The position numbers were made by a program, and so were the translations under genes. The notes beneath the pieces were generated by a model. It made no database searches. It saw only the letters and a list, made by a program, of their open reading frames with translations, and was not told the origin of the DNA. Shown here piece after piece: positions 45,307-54,840 of a DNA stretch of 64,000 bases. Source of the stretch: CAJQQK01 sp963696075 (GTDB lineage: Bacteria; Pseudomonadota; Alphaproteobacteria; Rhizobiales; Hyphomicrobiaceae); the NCBI GenBank assembly GCA_963696075.1, contig CAVOJD010000006.1, positions 496,001-560,000 of the forward strand, written 5' to 3'. Each line of letters opens with the position of its first letter. Positions within the stretch are counted from its first letter, which is position 1.

Positions 45307-48300
45307 TCATCCCCTCGCCTTCCACCATCATCGCCCGCCCTGATCCGGCCCCGCATGGCGGCCGGGTTCGATCTTCCCGCCTGCGCGCGACGTGGGTCGT
45401 CCGCTGTCTCGCCTTGCTGGCAGCCCTGATCTGCTTGCCGGCCGCAGCCGCAGCCCTCGAGCCCATCGAACTCGACGCCACCGAGAAGCGCATCGAACTC
45501 ACCGACAAGGGGCTCGCCATTGGTGGGCGCGGTGACCAGCTCCAGATTGACACGGCGCCTGGGGCCGATGGCATTTCCCGGCGCATGTCTGTGCGCGCGA
45601 CAACGCCGCGCTCGGACCCCAACTGGATGGTGTTCGCGCTTCGCAACACGACCGATAAAGTGATCGAACGCTGGATCACCGTTCAGCGCTACTCGATGAT
45701 CGGCTCGGGCGTGATCTGGCCGGATCTGGATGCGCGCCGCCTTGAAGCGCTGACCCCGTCGGTCGGGTTCCTGCCACAGCGTATCGACAACGATCGCGCC
45801 GACATCTTCAAGATCACAATCGATCCCGGCCAGACCATCACCTACGCCGCCGAGATGTCGACGACCCGCATTTCGCGGCTCTACCTCTGGCAGCCCCTCG
45901 AATACGAGCTTCACGTCCGCGAGCGGCGCCTGTTCAACGGCATTATGCTGGGCATCACCGCCCTGTTGGGCATCTTCCTGACGGCGGTCTTTGCAGCAAA
46001 CCACAAGCTGATCTTCCCGAGTGCTGCGCTGGTCACCTGGTGTGTGCTCGTCTACCTGTGCGTAGATTTCGGATTCTGGCACAAGCTGCTGCAGATATCG
46101 GCGGAGAATAATGCCGTCTATCGAGCCTCGGCTGAGGCGGCGCTGGCCACCAGTCTGGTCATCTTCCTGCACACGTTTCTCAGGATAGGAAGCTGGTTTG
46201 GCTTCGCGCGGATGCTCTCGGGCGTCGTCATTGTCTCGCACCTCGCGCTCGTCTTCGTCGCCGTCCTTGATCCGCGTCTCGCAGCCACCTTCGCGCGCCT
46301 GTCTCTGGCAGTGATCGGGGGGGGCGGCGCGCTGTTGATCTTCTTCCTGGCCCTGCGCGGTCAGGATCGCGCGCTCTCGATCACGCCAACCTGGCTGCTG
46401 TTCCTGGTCTGGTTGTTCGGCGCCGCCATGACGCTCAATGGCAAGCTCAACGGGGATCTCGTCGTTTCGGGGCTGATTGCGGGCCTCGTCCTCATCACCG
46501 TGCTCATCGGCTTCACCGTCACCCAGTTCGCCTTCCGCACCTTTGACCCCTACTACGGCGTTGCGCCCTCCGAGCAGCAGCTGCGCTCGCTTGCCGTGGA
46601 AGGCGCCGCATCGGCCGTCTGGGAGTGGCACGCACGCCGCGACGAGATCAAGGTTGGCGCTGTCGCCGAAGCGGCCCTTGGCCTCAACGAAGGTGAGCTG
46701 TCGACCAAGGTGAAGGATTTCGTTCGCCACATGCACCCGGCCGACCAGGAGCGCTTCAACGTGCTGCTCTGGTCGATCCAGAATGACGCTGGCGGCGAGA
46801 TCCGCACCGATTTCCGCATGCGCCACGCAGACAATTCCTACCGCTGGTTCGAACTCGAAGCGGCAAGCGTCGCGTCCTCCGATGGCCGCACGTTGCGCTG
46901 CGTCGGTCTCCTGCGCGATGTCACCGACCAGAAGCGCGCCCAGGACCGCCTGATGCGCGACGCCGTCTATTGCAACCTGACAGGCCTCCCCAACCGCGAG
47001 CTCTTCTTCGACCGCGTCAAGGCGGCGGTCGACCGTGTGCCAGCCGAACCAAGTCTGCGCCCGACCGTTCTCTTCATCGACCTCGACAAGTTCAAGAGCA
47101 TCAACTCCTCCTTCGGCCTGCTCGTCGGTGACAGCCTGCTCAAGACGTTCTCGCGACGGCTGATGCGCCAGTTGAGCCCCATGGATACCGTCGCCCGCCT
47201 CGGCGGTGACCGCTTTGCGATGCTCATCCTCTCGATCAACGAGCCTGAGAAGCTCGCCATGCTGGCTGAAAGCGTACATCGCTCGCTCCGCTCGCCCGTC
47301 ACGATCGCTGGTCAGGAAATCGTCATGACGGGTGCGATCGGCATCGCCGTCCACGATCCCGAACGCGGCGAAAACGCATCCGACCTGATGCGCGACGCCG
47401 AAGTCGCGATGTTTCGAGCCAAGCGCAGCGGCGACGACCAGATCGAGATCTTCCGTCCCGAGATGCGCGATGACCGAGATGACCGGGGCGCGCTGCAGGG
47501 CGAATTGCGCCGCGCCATTGAGCGCCGCCAGATCAAGATCCTCTACCAGCCCGTCATTTACCTGCCGACTGAGGAGCTGGCCGGCTTCGAGGCGCTTGCG
47601 CGGTGGGAGCATCCCCGCCTCGGCCTGCTCAACCCGGATGACTTCTTACCGCTCGCTGAAGAAAGCGATCTGGTCGTAAAGCTCGGCGGTTACGTGCTGA
47701 GCGAGGCTGTCGCCGAGGCGGCACGTTGGCAAAAAGTGCTCCCGCGCGCCAAGAATCCCCTGTTCGTCAGCGTCAACATCTCCGCGCGCCAGCTTTTCCG
47801 CCAGGACCTTGTCCACGATGTCCGCCACATCATCAGCCGCGCCGTCATTCCCGACGGTGTGCTCCGCCTCGAGATGACGGAAGCGACGGCGATGGAGAAC
47901 CCCGAGCGAGCAGCCGAAGTCCTGGATGGGCTCAGCGCCGCCGGCATTGGCCTCTCACTGGATGATTTCGGCAGCGGTTATTCATCCTTCGCCTACCTCC
48001 AGCGCTTCCCCTTCGATACGATCAAGATCGACCGCCATCTGGTCCAGTCCTCTGTCGCCGGTGAAGGTGGCGGCCCCGCCATCGTCCGCTCGATCGTGGC
48101 GCTGGCCCAGCAACTCGACAAGAAGATCGTCGCAGAAGGCGTCGAGGCTGCCGATGATGCGTCTTTCCTGCGCTCCGTCGGCTGCCAGTTCGCGCAGGGC
48201 TACTACTATGGCGAGCCGATGGGAGAACGCGAGGTCAACGACGTTCTCAAGATCGTGCGCAAATCGGAGCGAAAGTCGAACCGCCGCAGCTTCTTCGGCT

Positions 48301-49442
48301 CGGCCCTGCAGCGAACGTCGAAACGCGACGAGATCGATCCGCCTCCCGAGAAGTCCGAAAAGACGGTGAAGACCGCCAAGACCGAGCCGCGTCGCAAAGA
48401 CCAGCCCGCGTCGGGTCCAACGCCGCCGCCGGTCGCGCCGCCGCCACCCCTTCGCCCGCCGTACAGCAACGGCGCTTCTGGCCATCAAGTGCCGTCCGCC
48501 GCACCGGGGCGTCCAGATCCCGGCACCAGGCCCCCAGAACGCCCCCCAGAGCGGCCCCCAGAGCGGCCCTATGCCAACGGCAGTAGTTCGCGGGCCATCC
48601 CGCAGCAAACCCCGCAACAGAGCCCGCCACAAAGTCCCCAGCAGCCGGATGCGCGCCATCCGGGTATGGCAAACGGCGGCAGAGGGCCGGGCCCGGTCAA
48701 TGCGCCGCCCACCACGCCAAAGACGCAACCGCATCAGCCGATCGCACCTCCCACCCCGCCGCCGGCCGCATCTGCTGGTCAGCGTCCGAACGGGGCGCCG
48801 CCATCAGCCCCGGAATTGGCGCGCCTGGGCAAGCGCACGCCGGCGCCGAATGGGCAGAATTCCCCGCCGCGTCGGACAGATGCTCCGATATCGGCTCAGC
48901 CCCCGTCCCCGCCTCCTGGACCGGGCAAGGCGGCAGCTCCGCCCCCGCCGCCGACAGCCGCGCTGCGCAATTCTGCCCCGCCACAACCGCCAACGCCAAC
49001 GCCGAGGCCGGCCGCCAACAACAACCCAGGCGTGCCAAAGCGGGATATGCCGCCCCCTGCACCCGCTGCCCGGGCGCCGGCCAAGCCTGTGCCGCCGGCT
49101 CAAGCCCGTCCATCGGCTCAGTCGAGCACTCCAACGGCCCAGCCGTCAGAGCCGCCGCCAGCCAACGGCGCCAGCACGCCGCCTGCAACGGCGGCGAAAG
49201 GGCCAACGCCATCGGCCGCGCCACCCGCCCCACCGGCAGCCAAACATCCGTCGCCGGATCTGCCGCGCCCTGCGGCGGCAAGGGAGGCGCGCCGCACACC
49301 CGACGCGCCGCCGTCGAAATCACCGCCCCAGCAGTCGAATTTGGATCTGTCGTCGCTCCCGCCCTCGATCGCTGAAAGTCTCAAGCGCCTGGCCGGAAAT
49401 GATCTGGGCTCGCCCGGCAACGACAAAACGCCGGTTAAATGA
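45303..49442 (+). CDS. Large membrane c-di-GMP phosphodiesterase (7TM-PAS-GGDEF-EAL) with proline-rich tail
   Basis: The 1379-residue protein has a signal-like segment (about 37-50), an extracytoplasmic domain to about 205, seven transmembrane helices (about 210-415), a PAS domain (430-545), a GGDEF domain with degenerate GGDRF at 634-638, and an EAL domain from about 735. EAL residues are intact: EALARW (763), VNISARQ, LEMTEA, DDFGSGYSSF, IKIDRH, AEGVE and QGYYYGEPM. So it should degrade c-di-GMP but not make it by the canonical route. Residues from about 990 to 1379 are Pro/Ala-rich and probably disordered. The start overlaps the GNAT stop by ATGA. Confidence 0.9.
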   Translation: MIIPSPSTIIARPDPAPHGGRVRSSRLRATWVVRCLALLAALICLPAAAAALEPIELDATEKRIELTDKGLAIGGRGDQLQIDTAPGADGISRRMSVRATTPRSDPNWMVFALRNTTDKVIERWITVQRYSMIGSGVIWPDLDARRLEALTPSVGFLPQRIDNDRADIFKITIDPGQTITYAAEMSTTRISRLYLWQPLEYELHVRERRLFNGIMLGITALLGIFLTAVFAANHKLIFPSAALVTWCVLVYLCVDFGFWHKLLQISAENNAVYRASAEAALATSLVIFLHTFLRIGSWFGFARMLSGVVIVSHLALVFVAVLDPRLAATFARLSLAVIGGGGALLIFFLALRGQDRALSITPTWLLFLVWLFGAAMTLNGKLNGDLVVSGLIAGLVLITVLIGFTVTQFAFRTFDPYYGVAPSEQQLRSLAVEGAASAVWEWHARRDEIKVGAVAEAALGLNEGELSTKVKDFVRHMHPADQERFNVLLWSIQNDAGGEIRTDFRMRHADNSYRWFELEAASVASSDGRTLRCVGLLRDVTDQKRAQDRLMRDAVYCNLTGLPNRELFFDRVKAAVDRVPAEPSLRPTVLFIDLDKFKSINSSFGLLVGDSLLKTFSRRLMRQLSPMDTVARLGGDRFAMLILSINEPEKLAMLAESVHRSLRSPVTIAGQEIVMTGAIGIAVHDPERGENASDLMRDAEVAMFRAKRSGDDQIEIFRPEMRDDRDDRGALQGELRRAIERRQIKILYQPVIYLPTEELAGFEALARWEHPRLGLLNPDDFLPLAEESDLVVKLGGYVLSEAVAEAARWQKVLPRAKNPLFVSVNISARQLFRQDLVHDVRHIISRAVIPDGVLRLEMTEATAMENPERAAEVLDGLSAAGIGLSLDDFGSGYSSFAYLQRFPFDTIKIDRHLVQSSVAGEGGGPAIVRSIVALAQQLDKKIVAEGVEAADDASFLRSVGCQFAQGYYYGEPMGEREVNDVLKIVRKSERKSNRRSFFGSALQRTSKRDEIDPPPEKSEKTVKTAKTEPRRKDQPASGPTPPPVAPPPPLRPPYSNGASGHQVPSAAPGRPDPGTRPPERPPERPPERPYANGSSSRAIPQQTPQQSPPQSPQQPDARHPGMANGGRGPGPVNAPPTTPKTQPHQPIAPPTPPPAASAGQRPNGAPPSAPELARLGKRTPAPNGQNSPPRRTDAPISAQPPSPPPGPGKAAAPPPPPTAALRNSAPPQPPTPTPRPAANNNPGVPKRDMPPPAPAARAPAKPVPPAQARPSAQSSTPTAQPSEPPPANGASTPPATAAKGPTPSAAPPAPPAAKHPSPDLPRPAAAREARRTPDAPPSKSPPQQSNLDLSSLPPSIAESLKRLAGNDLGSPGNDKTPVK
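48531..48569 (+). repeat. 12-bp tandem repeat encoding P-P-E-R units
   Basis: Three to four imperfect 12-bp units lie in the proline-rich tail of the EAL protein, giving PPERPPERPPERP near residue 1077. The unit is a multiple of three, so changes in copy number keep the frame. Confidence 0.8.
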
Positions 49443-49488
49443 CCAGGATTGAGCAGCAAGCCCCACGAGGGCAATTGTCGGCCGCGCT

Positions 49489-50094
49489 TTAAGCCCGTCC
49501 CGCGGCGCTGACGAGATGCGAGGGATCGATCCCGATTTTCGCCATCGCGAGCGCATACTTGTCAGCATCGCCTTCGGCGAACACGATGCTCGGATCGCTT
49601 GGACAGTTGAGCCAGACATTTGCTCCGAGTTCAGCCTCAAGCTGGCCAGGCGACCAGCCGGCATAACCAAGCGCGACAAGCGAATTGAGCGGCCCTTCAC
49701 CCTTGGCAATCGCGGCCAGAACGTCCGGCGTCGCCGTCAGGCAGACGGTCTGCGTCACCCTGAGGGTGGACTCTTTCGAATAGTAGTCGGGCGAATGGAG
49801 CACGAAGCCGCGATGACTGTCGACCGGGCCGCCGTTGTGAACCGGCCGGTCCGCATTGGCCCCGCCCACCGTTTGTTCGCCCTCGTCCGAGGAAAGCTCG
49901 ATCTGGTCGAAAAGCTGGCCGAGGTTGAGATCATCCAGCCGGTTATTGATGATCAACCCCATCGCCCCTTCGTCTGAATGCGCACACAACTGGACAACAC
50001 AGCGCTTGAATCGCGGGTCGGACATGTCCGGCATCGCGATCAGAAGCTGTCCTTGGAGATGATTTCCAAGCTCAATTGTCAGTTTATCACTCAT
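49489..50094 (-). CDS. algH: YqgE/AlgH family protein
   Basis: The 201-residue protein matches YqgE/AlgH (UPF0301): LTIELGNHLQGQLLIAMPDM, DEGAMGLIINN, HNGGPVDSHRGFVLHSPDY and LGYAGWSPGQLEAEL. The function is unresolved; in Pseudomonas AlgH affects alginate expression. I chose the ATG at 50094 because the upstream open frame has no homology. It is divergent from the DsbD-N gene, a common alphaproteobacterial arrangement. Confidence 0.93.
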   Translation of the reverse strand: MSDKLTIELGNHLQGQLLIAMPDMSDPRFKRCVVQLCAHSDEGAMGLIINNRLDDLNLGQLFDQIELSSDEGEQTVGGANADRPVHNGGPVDSHRGFVLHSPDYYSKESTLRVTQTVCLTATPDVLAAIAKGEGPLNSLVALGYAGWSPGQLEAELGANVWLNCPSDPSIVFAEGDADKYALAMAKIGIDPSHLVSAAGRA

Positions 50095-50280
50095 GCGAGA
50101 GAACTTAGGTTGCCGCCAGCCCAGTGTGAAGATCAATCCATGAGGATGCCTTCTTGTTAGGCCGGTATTGACGAAGCTGTGACATGCGGTGATTTGCCGG
50201 GCGCCATAAACTGGCTCATCACGCCATGAAACAATCCTGTCGATCGCCTCTGTGGACGTCAGGTCCGTGACACGCCGCAA

Positions 50281-51186
50281 TTGCCAATAAGGCCGCAAAA
50301 GCCAACAAGGAAGCAGTTTTTGCCGAGACCACAATTGATAGCCGCCCTGTGCGTGGCCGTGCTCTGCCATCTCGGTGCTGTCGCGACCGAGGCGGCCCGC
50401 GCCGGCGCGAGCGATTGGGTTGACGGTCATAATTCGAAAGTCCGCCTTCTGGTGGGGGGCCGGCCGGGCGCGGATGGCGCAATAGAGCGGTATGCGGCAT
50501 TGGAAATTCACTTGGCGCCAGGGTGGAAGACCTATTGGCGCCAGCCCGGCAGCGCGGGCGGTATCCCGCCTGCGATCACCGCGTCCGGCTCGATCAACCT
50601 CGACGCTTTGGACCTGCGCTTCCCGGCCCCGCAGCGGTTCACCAACTCGACGGGTGACACGATCGGCTACAAGACCGCCGTCGTCTTCCCGATCGCCTTG
50701 AAGGTCCGAAACCCGGACCAGCCTGTAACGCTGAATATGAACCTGTTTTTCGGTGTTTGCCGCGAGATCTGCATTCCCGCCGAGGCAACCTTCAAGCAAA
50801 CCATCGAGCCGCACGACTTCACCCGCTGGCCACCGGAACTGGCCGCCGCCGTCGCAGCACTGCCCGTGCCGAGCGAGCAATCGTCGGGCCGCACTGCCCC
50901 CGCCATCAAGCGCATCGCCCCCGTGTCCCGCTCAGATGGCCAACACGCATTGATCATCGATGTCCACTTTCCCGGCGGCAGCGACGGTGGCGATCTGTTT
51001 GCCGAGCGCGGCGATGGTATGGGCCTTGCCATGACCAAGGTCATCGCTCGCCCCTCACCCGAGATCACCCGCTTTCGCCTGCCGATCGAGGATGACGCCG
51101 AATGGGCCAAGCTTGGCGAAACGGGCTTGGCGCTGACGATGGTCTCGAAGACCGCGGCGAGCACCGCCCGGCGCCCCCGTCCCTGA
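50281..51186 (+). CDS. Periplasmic protein with DsbD N-terminal (alpha) domain
   Basis: The 301-residue product has an N-terminal signal segment (LIAALCVAVLCHLGAVATEA) and a DsbD alpha-type immunoglobulin-like domain: LAPGWKTYWRQPGSAGGIPP and NLFFGVCREICIPAEA with a redox CxxxC pair. DsbD's membrane and thioredoxin domains are absent, so this is a stand-alone thiol-disulfide carrier-like protein. The TTG at 50281 is uncertain; a second TTG at about 50320 sits just before the signal segment. The last ten residues (TAASTARRPRP) do not look like the usual end. Confidence 0.82.
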   Translation: MPIRPQKPTRKQFLPRPQLIAALCVAVLCHLGAVATEAARAGASDWVDGHNSKVRLLVGGRPGADGAIERYAALEIHLAPGWKTYWRQPGSAGGIPPAITASGSINLDALDLRFPAPQRFTNSTGDTIGYKTAVVFPIALKVRNPDQPVTLNMNLFFGVCREICIPAEATFKQTIEPHDFTRWPPELAAAVAALPVPSEQSSGRTAPAIKRIAPVSRSDGQHALIIDVHFPGGSDGGDLFAERGDGMGLAMTKVIARPSPEITRFRLPIEDDAEWAKLGETGLALTMVSKTAASTARRPRP

Positions 51187-51344
51187 GGCATTTTTCGCGC
51201 GGCCCAGACCGCCCGGAGGCGCGGGCGATGCTATCTGAGCTTTCATTTGGCCGGCTCACGCTCTAAGTTCCCGCTTATGGACGCCTCGTCCAAGAGCAAA
51301 TTCAAACCACATGACATGTGAAGCCCAAGTGAGGAGACTGAGTG

Positions 51345-51833
51345 ATGGCCATCTCTGTTGGTGACCGCCTGCCTGAGGCAACTTTTACGATGATGGGCGG
51401 CGACGGCCCCGACCAGAAGTCCACCGCCGACCTCTTCGGCGGCAAGAAGGTCGTCTTGTTCGCCGTGCCCGGCGCCTTTACCCCGACCTGCTCCAAGCAG
51501 CACTTGCCGGGCTTCGTCGCAAATGCCGACAAGCTCAAGGCCAAGGGCATCGATGCGATCGCCTGCACCGCCGTCAACGACGTGTTCGTGATGGACGCAT
51601 GGGGCAAGAGCGCCAACGCCGACGGCAAGGTGATGATGCTGGCTGACGGCAGCGCCGACTTCGCCAAGAAGATCGGTCTTGAAATGGACCTCTCCGAGCG
51701 AGGCCTTGGCATGCGCTCGAAGCGGTACGCGATGATCGTCGAGGACGGCGTCGTCAGCGCGCTTGAGGTCGAGGATGCGCCGGGTTCTGCCGAGAAATCT
51801 GGCGCCGAGGCCATCGCGAAGCTGCTCGATTGA
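51345..51833 (+). CDS. Peroxiredoxin, Prx5/AhpC-TSA (redoxin) family
   Basis: The 162-residue thiol peroxidase has the peroxidatic Cys in PGAFTPTCSKQHLPGF and a second Cys in IACTAVND, as in the Prx5/glutaredoxin-dependent group. It reduces hydrogen peroxide and organic hydroperoxides. ATG at 51345 directly follows an overlapping GTG, with aggag about 8-10 nt upstream. A strong terminator follows 26 nt after the stop. Confidence 0.94.
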   Translation: MAISVGDRLPEATFTMMGGDGPDQKSTADLFGGKKVVLFAVPGAFTPTCSKQHLPGFVANADKLKAKGIDAIACTAVNDVFVMDAWGKSANADGKVMMLADGSADFAKKIGLEMDLSERGLGMRSKRYAMIVEDGVVSALEVEDAPGSAEKSGAEAIAKLLD

Positions 51834-51859
51834 TCTGTGCAACTTGGTTGCCTGATAAC

Positions 51860-51890
51860 GGCCGGCCCCCATAAGAGGGCCGGCCTTTTT
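51860..51890 (+). terminator. Rho-independent terminator of the peroxiredoxin gene
   Basis: A perfect 9-bp GC stem (51860-51868 with 51877-51885) closes an 8-nt loop and is followed by five T residues. Confidence 0.95.
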
Positions 51891-52070
51891 CGTGTGCGCA
51901 GCACTCAATATAGGGCCCCCGTCCTGGCCGGCGAAGGCCCGCTTCACGCTCGATTAAGGATACGGCGCTAGTTTACTACGGCCAGTTCAAGGCACGGTTA
52001 TCGCCGTCTGCAAGACCGCGGTCGACCGGTCCTGGCCTCGTTTTCAGTATCGACCCCACGCCAGGCCGTC

Positions 52071-53009
52071 ATGACAGACCGACCCGAGCTCTCGATTGTG
52101 ATCGTCTCCTTCAACACCGAGACGATGACGTGCGAGTGCCTCGATTCCATTTACGCCAACGCCGCCGGCCTCGATTTCGAAATCATCGTCGTGGACAACG
52201 CCTCCGTCGACAATTCCGTCGAGCTGATTGAGCAGCGCTACCCCGACGTCGTCCTGATCAAGAACAAGGACAATCGCGGTTTCGCCGCGGCCAACAATCA
52301 GGCCTTCGCGATCGCGCGCGGCAATCACATTCTGCTTCTGAATTCCGACACCATCATCCTCGACCACGCTTTGCAGCGCTCCGTCGCCTACCTGAAGGCG
52401 CATCCCGACGTGGGCGCCATGGCCTGCCGTGCGCTCAACACCGATTGCACGCTGCAATTGACCTGCTCTGAATATCCAAGCCACCTCAATCTCTTCCTGC
52501 AAACCACCGGCCTCGATCGCCTGTCGTGGCCAAAGTCGCTCGCCAAATACCAGATGCGCCACTGGCGCCGCGACACGGAACGCGACGTCGAAGTCATCAG
52601 CGGCTGCTACCTCATGATCCGCCGCACCGCATTCGATGAAGTCGGCCCGCTGGACGAAAATTTCTTCTTCTTCGGCGAGGAGACAGATTGGTGCTATCGC
52701 CTGCGCGGCCTTGGATGGAAACTCCGCTTCGCCCCGGTGGGTGAATACATCCATCACGGTGGTGCCAGCGCAAAGAAGCTGCGCTTCAAGCGCGATCTCA
52801 TGCTGACCGAAGCGATGGTCCGCCTCCACCGCAAGCACGGTGGCGTTCCCGCGGCAGCCTTGGCGTTCGCGATCCTGCTGGTCTTCAACGCCTCGCGTGC
52901 TGCGGTCTGGACACTGTTGTCGCCGTTCAGATCAAAGTTCGCGGAACGCGCGACCCATTTCCGCCAGGTATCGGCAAACATGCGCCAAGCCTGGCCAAGC
53001 GAGGCCTGA
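52071..53009 (+). CDS. Family 2 glycosyltransferase (rhamnosyl-like)
   Basis: The 312-residue GT-A enzyme has LSIVIVSFNTETMTCECL at the N-terminus, VDNASVDNSVEL, NRGFAAANNQAF, LLLNSDTII (DxD-like site) and GEETDWCYRLRGLGWKL near the C-terminal end of the catalytic domain. A hydrophobic helix (AALAFAILLVFNASRAAVW) follows. It resembles rhamnosyltransferase-type enzymes of surface polysaccharides. The second glycosyltransferase starts 2 nt later, so the two act in one operon. Confidence 0.92.
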   Translation: MTDRPELSIVIVSFNTETMTCECLDSIYANAAGLDFEIIVVDNASVDNSVELIEQRYPDVVLIKNKDNRGFAAANNQAFAIARGNHILLLNSDTIILDHALQRSVAYLKAHPDVGAMACRALNTDCTLQLTCSEYPSHLNLFLQTTGLDRLSWPKSLAKYQMRHWRRDTERDVEVISGCYLMIRRTAFDEVGPLDENFFFFGEETDWCYRLRGLGWKLRFAPVGEYIHHGGASAKKLRFKRDLMLTEAMVRLHRKHGGVPAAALAFAILLVFNASRAAVWTLLSPFRSKFAERATHFRQVSANMRQAWPSEA

Positions 53010-53011
53010 GA

Positions 53012-54289
53012 ATGCGTATTCTCCTGATCACCTGGGCCTGCGACCGCGAAGACGTCAGCGAACCTGCGGTCGCATACAAGTGGTGCCGTCAACTGGCCGA
53101 GGAGCACGACGTCACAATCCTGGCTGTTTCGAAGCCTGATCGCTTCGGCGCTGTGACAGAGCAGTTCCCAAACAACCGCGTCATCGAATGGCAAGACGTG
53201 CGCCTGCCCCGCTCGATGGCGCGCTTCCAGGCGATCGTGAAGCCGGGCTACGTGCCGTTCTATTGGCGCGCACGGCGCTATCTCAAGACACTTCTCGCCA
53301 ACGAGCATTTCGACGTCATCCACCATCTCACGCCGTTTGCTTGGCGCTATCCCTCGCCCGCCGGAGGTCTCGGCGTTCCACTGGTGCGTGGCCCCCTCGC
53401 TGGCGGTCTGCCGACCCCGACAGACCTGGCGGCAGCGGTCGAGGAAAGCGAACCCCGCTTCATGGCCCTGAGGAAGAGTGACGATTTCCGCAAGCGCTAC
53501 GATCCGTTCCTGCGCGCATCCTTCCGGCAGATGGACAAACTGCTGGTCGCCTCGCCCTACGTGCTCGATTTGCTGCCGCCCCTTGAGGTTCCCCCCCATG
53601 CCGTCGAACTGGAGATCGGCATCGAAGATCAACTGCCGTTGACCCACGACGCTGCACGATCGAATGCGGAGGGGATGGTCAATCTTCTCTATGTCGGTCG
53701 CGTTGTTCGCACAAAGGGCGTGCGCGACGCTGTGCGGGCGATGCAACACGTTTCATCGACGACGCCCGTGAAGCTGACCGTTATCGGCGACGGCGACGAC
53801 CTGGAAGCGTGCCGGCGCGAGGCTGCCGAACGCAACGTCTCCGACAAAGTCAGTTTCCTTGGCTGGCGCACCAAGGCCGAAGTTGACGAATATCTCAGTA
53901 AGGCGGACATCTTCTTCTTTCCGAGTTTCCGCGAACCCACCGGCGGCGTTCTTCTCGAAGCGTTGCGCCATTGCCTGCCCTGCATTGTCTGTGATTATGG
54001 CGGGCCCGGCTACATTATCGATGAGACCTGCGGCGTCCGCGTCGCCCCGGCAAGTGAAACGGAATATGCCCATCGGTTGGCGGCAGCCGTCGACCGGCTC
54101 GCTGACAATCCGAACCTGCGCAACACCTTGGCTGAAGGCGCGGCCCGGCGCGGCGGCAGCGAGTTCGATTGGCAAAGCAAACGCCGCCGCATGAACGCGA
54201 TGTACGAGGAGATGGTCCACGCCAGGCTGGGCCGCGAAGCAAACGCATCAAGCTCATCGGCGACCGCCCGCGCGCTGGCTGGCGCTTAA
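53012..54289 (+). CDS. Family 4 glycosyltransferase
   Basis: The 425-residue GT-B enzyme has the C-terminal donor domain of GT4: LLYVGRVVRTKGVRDAVRA, VIGDGDD, SFLGWRTKAEVDEYLSKADIF and FFPSFREPTGGVLLEALRHCLP (E-x7-E type). The acceptor is unknown. It follows the GT2 gene by 2 nt and converges on rnhA. No polymerase or flippase gene is nearby, so the polysaccharide cannot be named. Confidence 0.92.
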   Translation: MRILLITWACDREDVSEPAVAYKWCRQLAEEHDVTILAVSKPDRFGAVTEQFPNNRVIEWQDVRLPRSMARFQAIVKPGYVPFYWRARRYLKTLLANEHFDVIHHLTPFAWRYPSPAGGLGVPLVRGPLAGGLPTPTDLAAAVEESEPRFMALRKSDDFRKRYDPFLRASFRQMDKLLVASPYVLDLLPPLEVPPHAVELEIGIEDQLPLTHDAARSNAEGMVNLLYVGRVVRTKGVRDAVRAMQHVSSTTPVKLTVIGDGDDLEACRREAAERNVSDKVSFLGWRTKAEVDEYLSKADIFFFPSFREPTGGVLLEALRHCLPCIVCDYGGPGYIIDETCGVRVAPASETEYAHRLAAAVDRLADNPNLRNTLAEGAARRGGSEFDWQSKRRRMNAMYEEMVHARLGREANASSSSATARALAGA

Positions 54290-54311
54290 GGTCACCCACA
54301 CTTAGAGCGTT

Positions 54312-54815
54312 TCAACTCTCTGCGCGCAGTTGCGCGATCCCCTCGCGCGCGAGTTCGTCCGCCCGTTCATTCTCCGGGTGGCCCGCATGCCCTTTGACCC
54401 AATGCCAGCGGATTTCGTGACGTTTCGTTGCCGCATCCAGCGCCTGCCAGAGCTCCGCGTTCTTGACGGGCTTCTTCGCCGCCGTCTTCCAGCCATTGCG
54501 CTTCCAACCGTGGATCCATTTCGTGATGCCGTCGCGGACGTACGTGCTGTCGGTGTGGAGATCCACGATTGAGGACCGCTTCAGCGCGTTGAGGCCCTCG
54601 ATTGCCGCCATCAGTTCCATCTGGTTGTTCGTCGTCGTGCCCAGCCCGCCATTGAGCTCCTTGCGGTGCGCGCCGGAAATCAGGATCGCACCCCACCCAC
54701 CGGGTCCCGGATTGCCCGAGCATGCGCCATCCGTATAAATTGTCACCTGAGGTCGGTCCGACACGTCATCAAAGCCTTTCAGTGGCGATCTGGGAAACGA
54801 GGTGCTGCGCGCCAT
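54312..54815 (-). CDS. rnhA: Ribonuclease HI
   Basis: RNase HI cuts the RNA strand of RNA-DNA hybrids. The active site is complete: Asp in YTDGACSGNPGPGGWG, Glu in QMELMAAIEGL, Asp in LHTDSTYV, and Asp in ENERADELA. Including 17 N-terminal residues from the ATG at 54815 gives 167 residues. A GTG at 54764 would start right before the conserved strand and give a 150-residue protein, which may be the true form. It follows thrB by 25 nt. Confidence 0.95.
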   Translation of the reverse strand: MARSTSFPRSPLKGFDDVSDRPQVTIYTDGACSGNPGPGGWGAILISGAHRKELNGGLGTTTNNQMELMAAIEGLNALKRSSIVDLHTDSTYVRDGITKWIHGWKRNGWKTAAKKPVKNAELWQALDAATKRHEIRWHWVKGHAGHPENERADELAREGIAQLRAES

Positions 54816-54840
54816 CCGCTGCGCCAGCGCTTGAGGCCTG

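Noticed and set aside
45243..47612. A 789-codon minus-strand frame opposite the EAL protein
   Set aside because: The plus strand encodes intact PAS, GGDEF and EAL motifs. The antisense frame is low complexity and follows from codon bias.
54301..54316. The tagagcg-tttcaa string after rnhA as a remnant of the inverted repeat element
   Set aside because: Only about 12 bases resemble the element edge, with no further match on either side, so chance similarity cannot be excluded.
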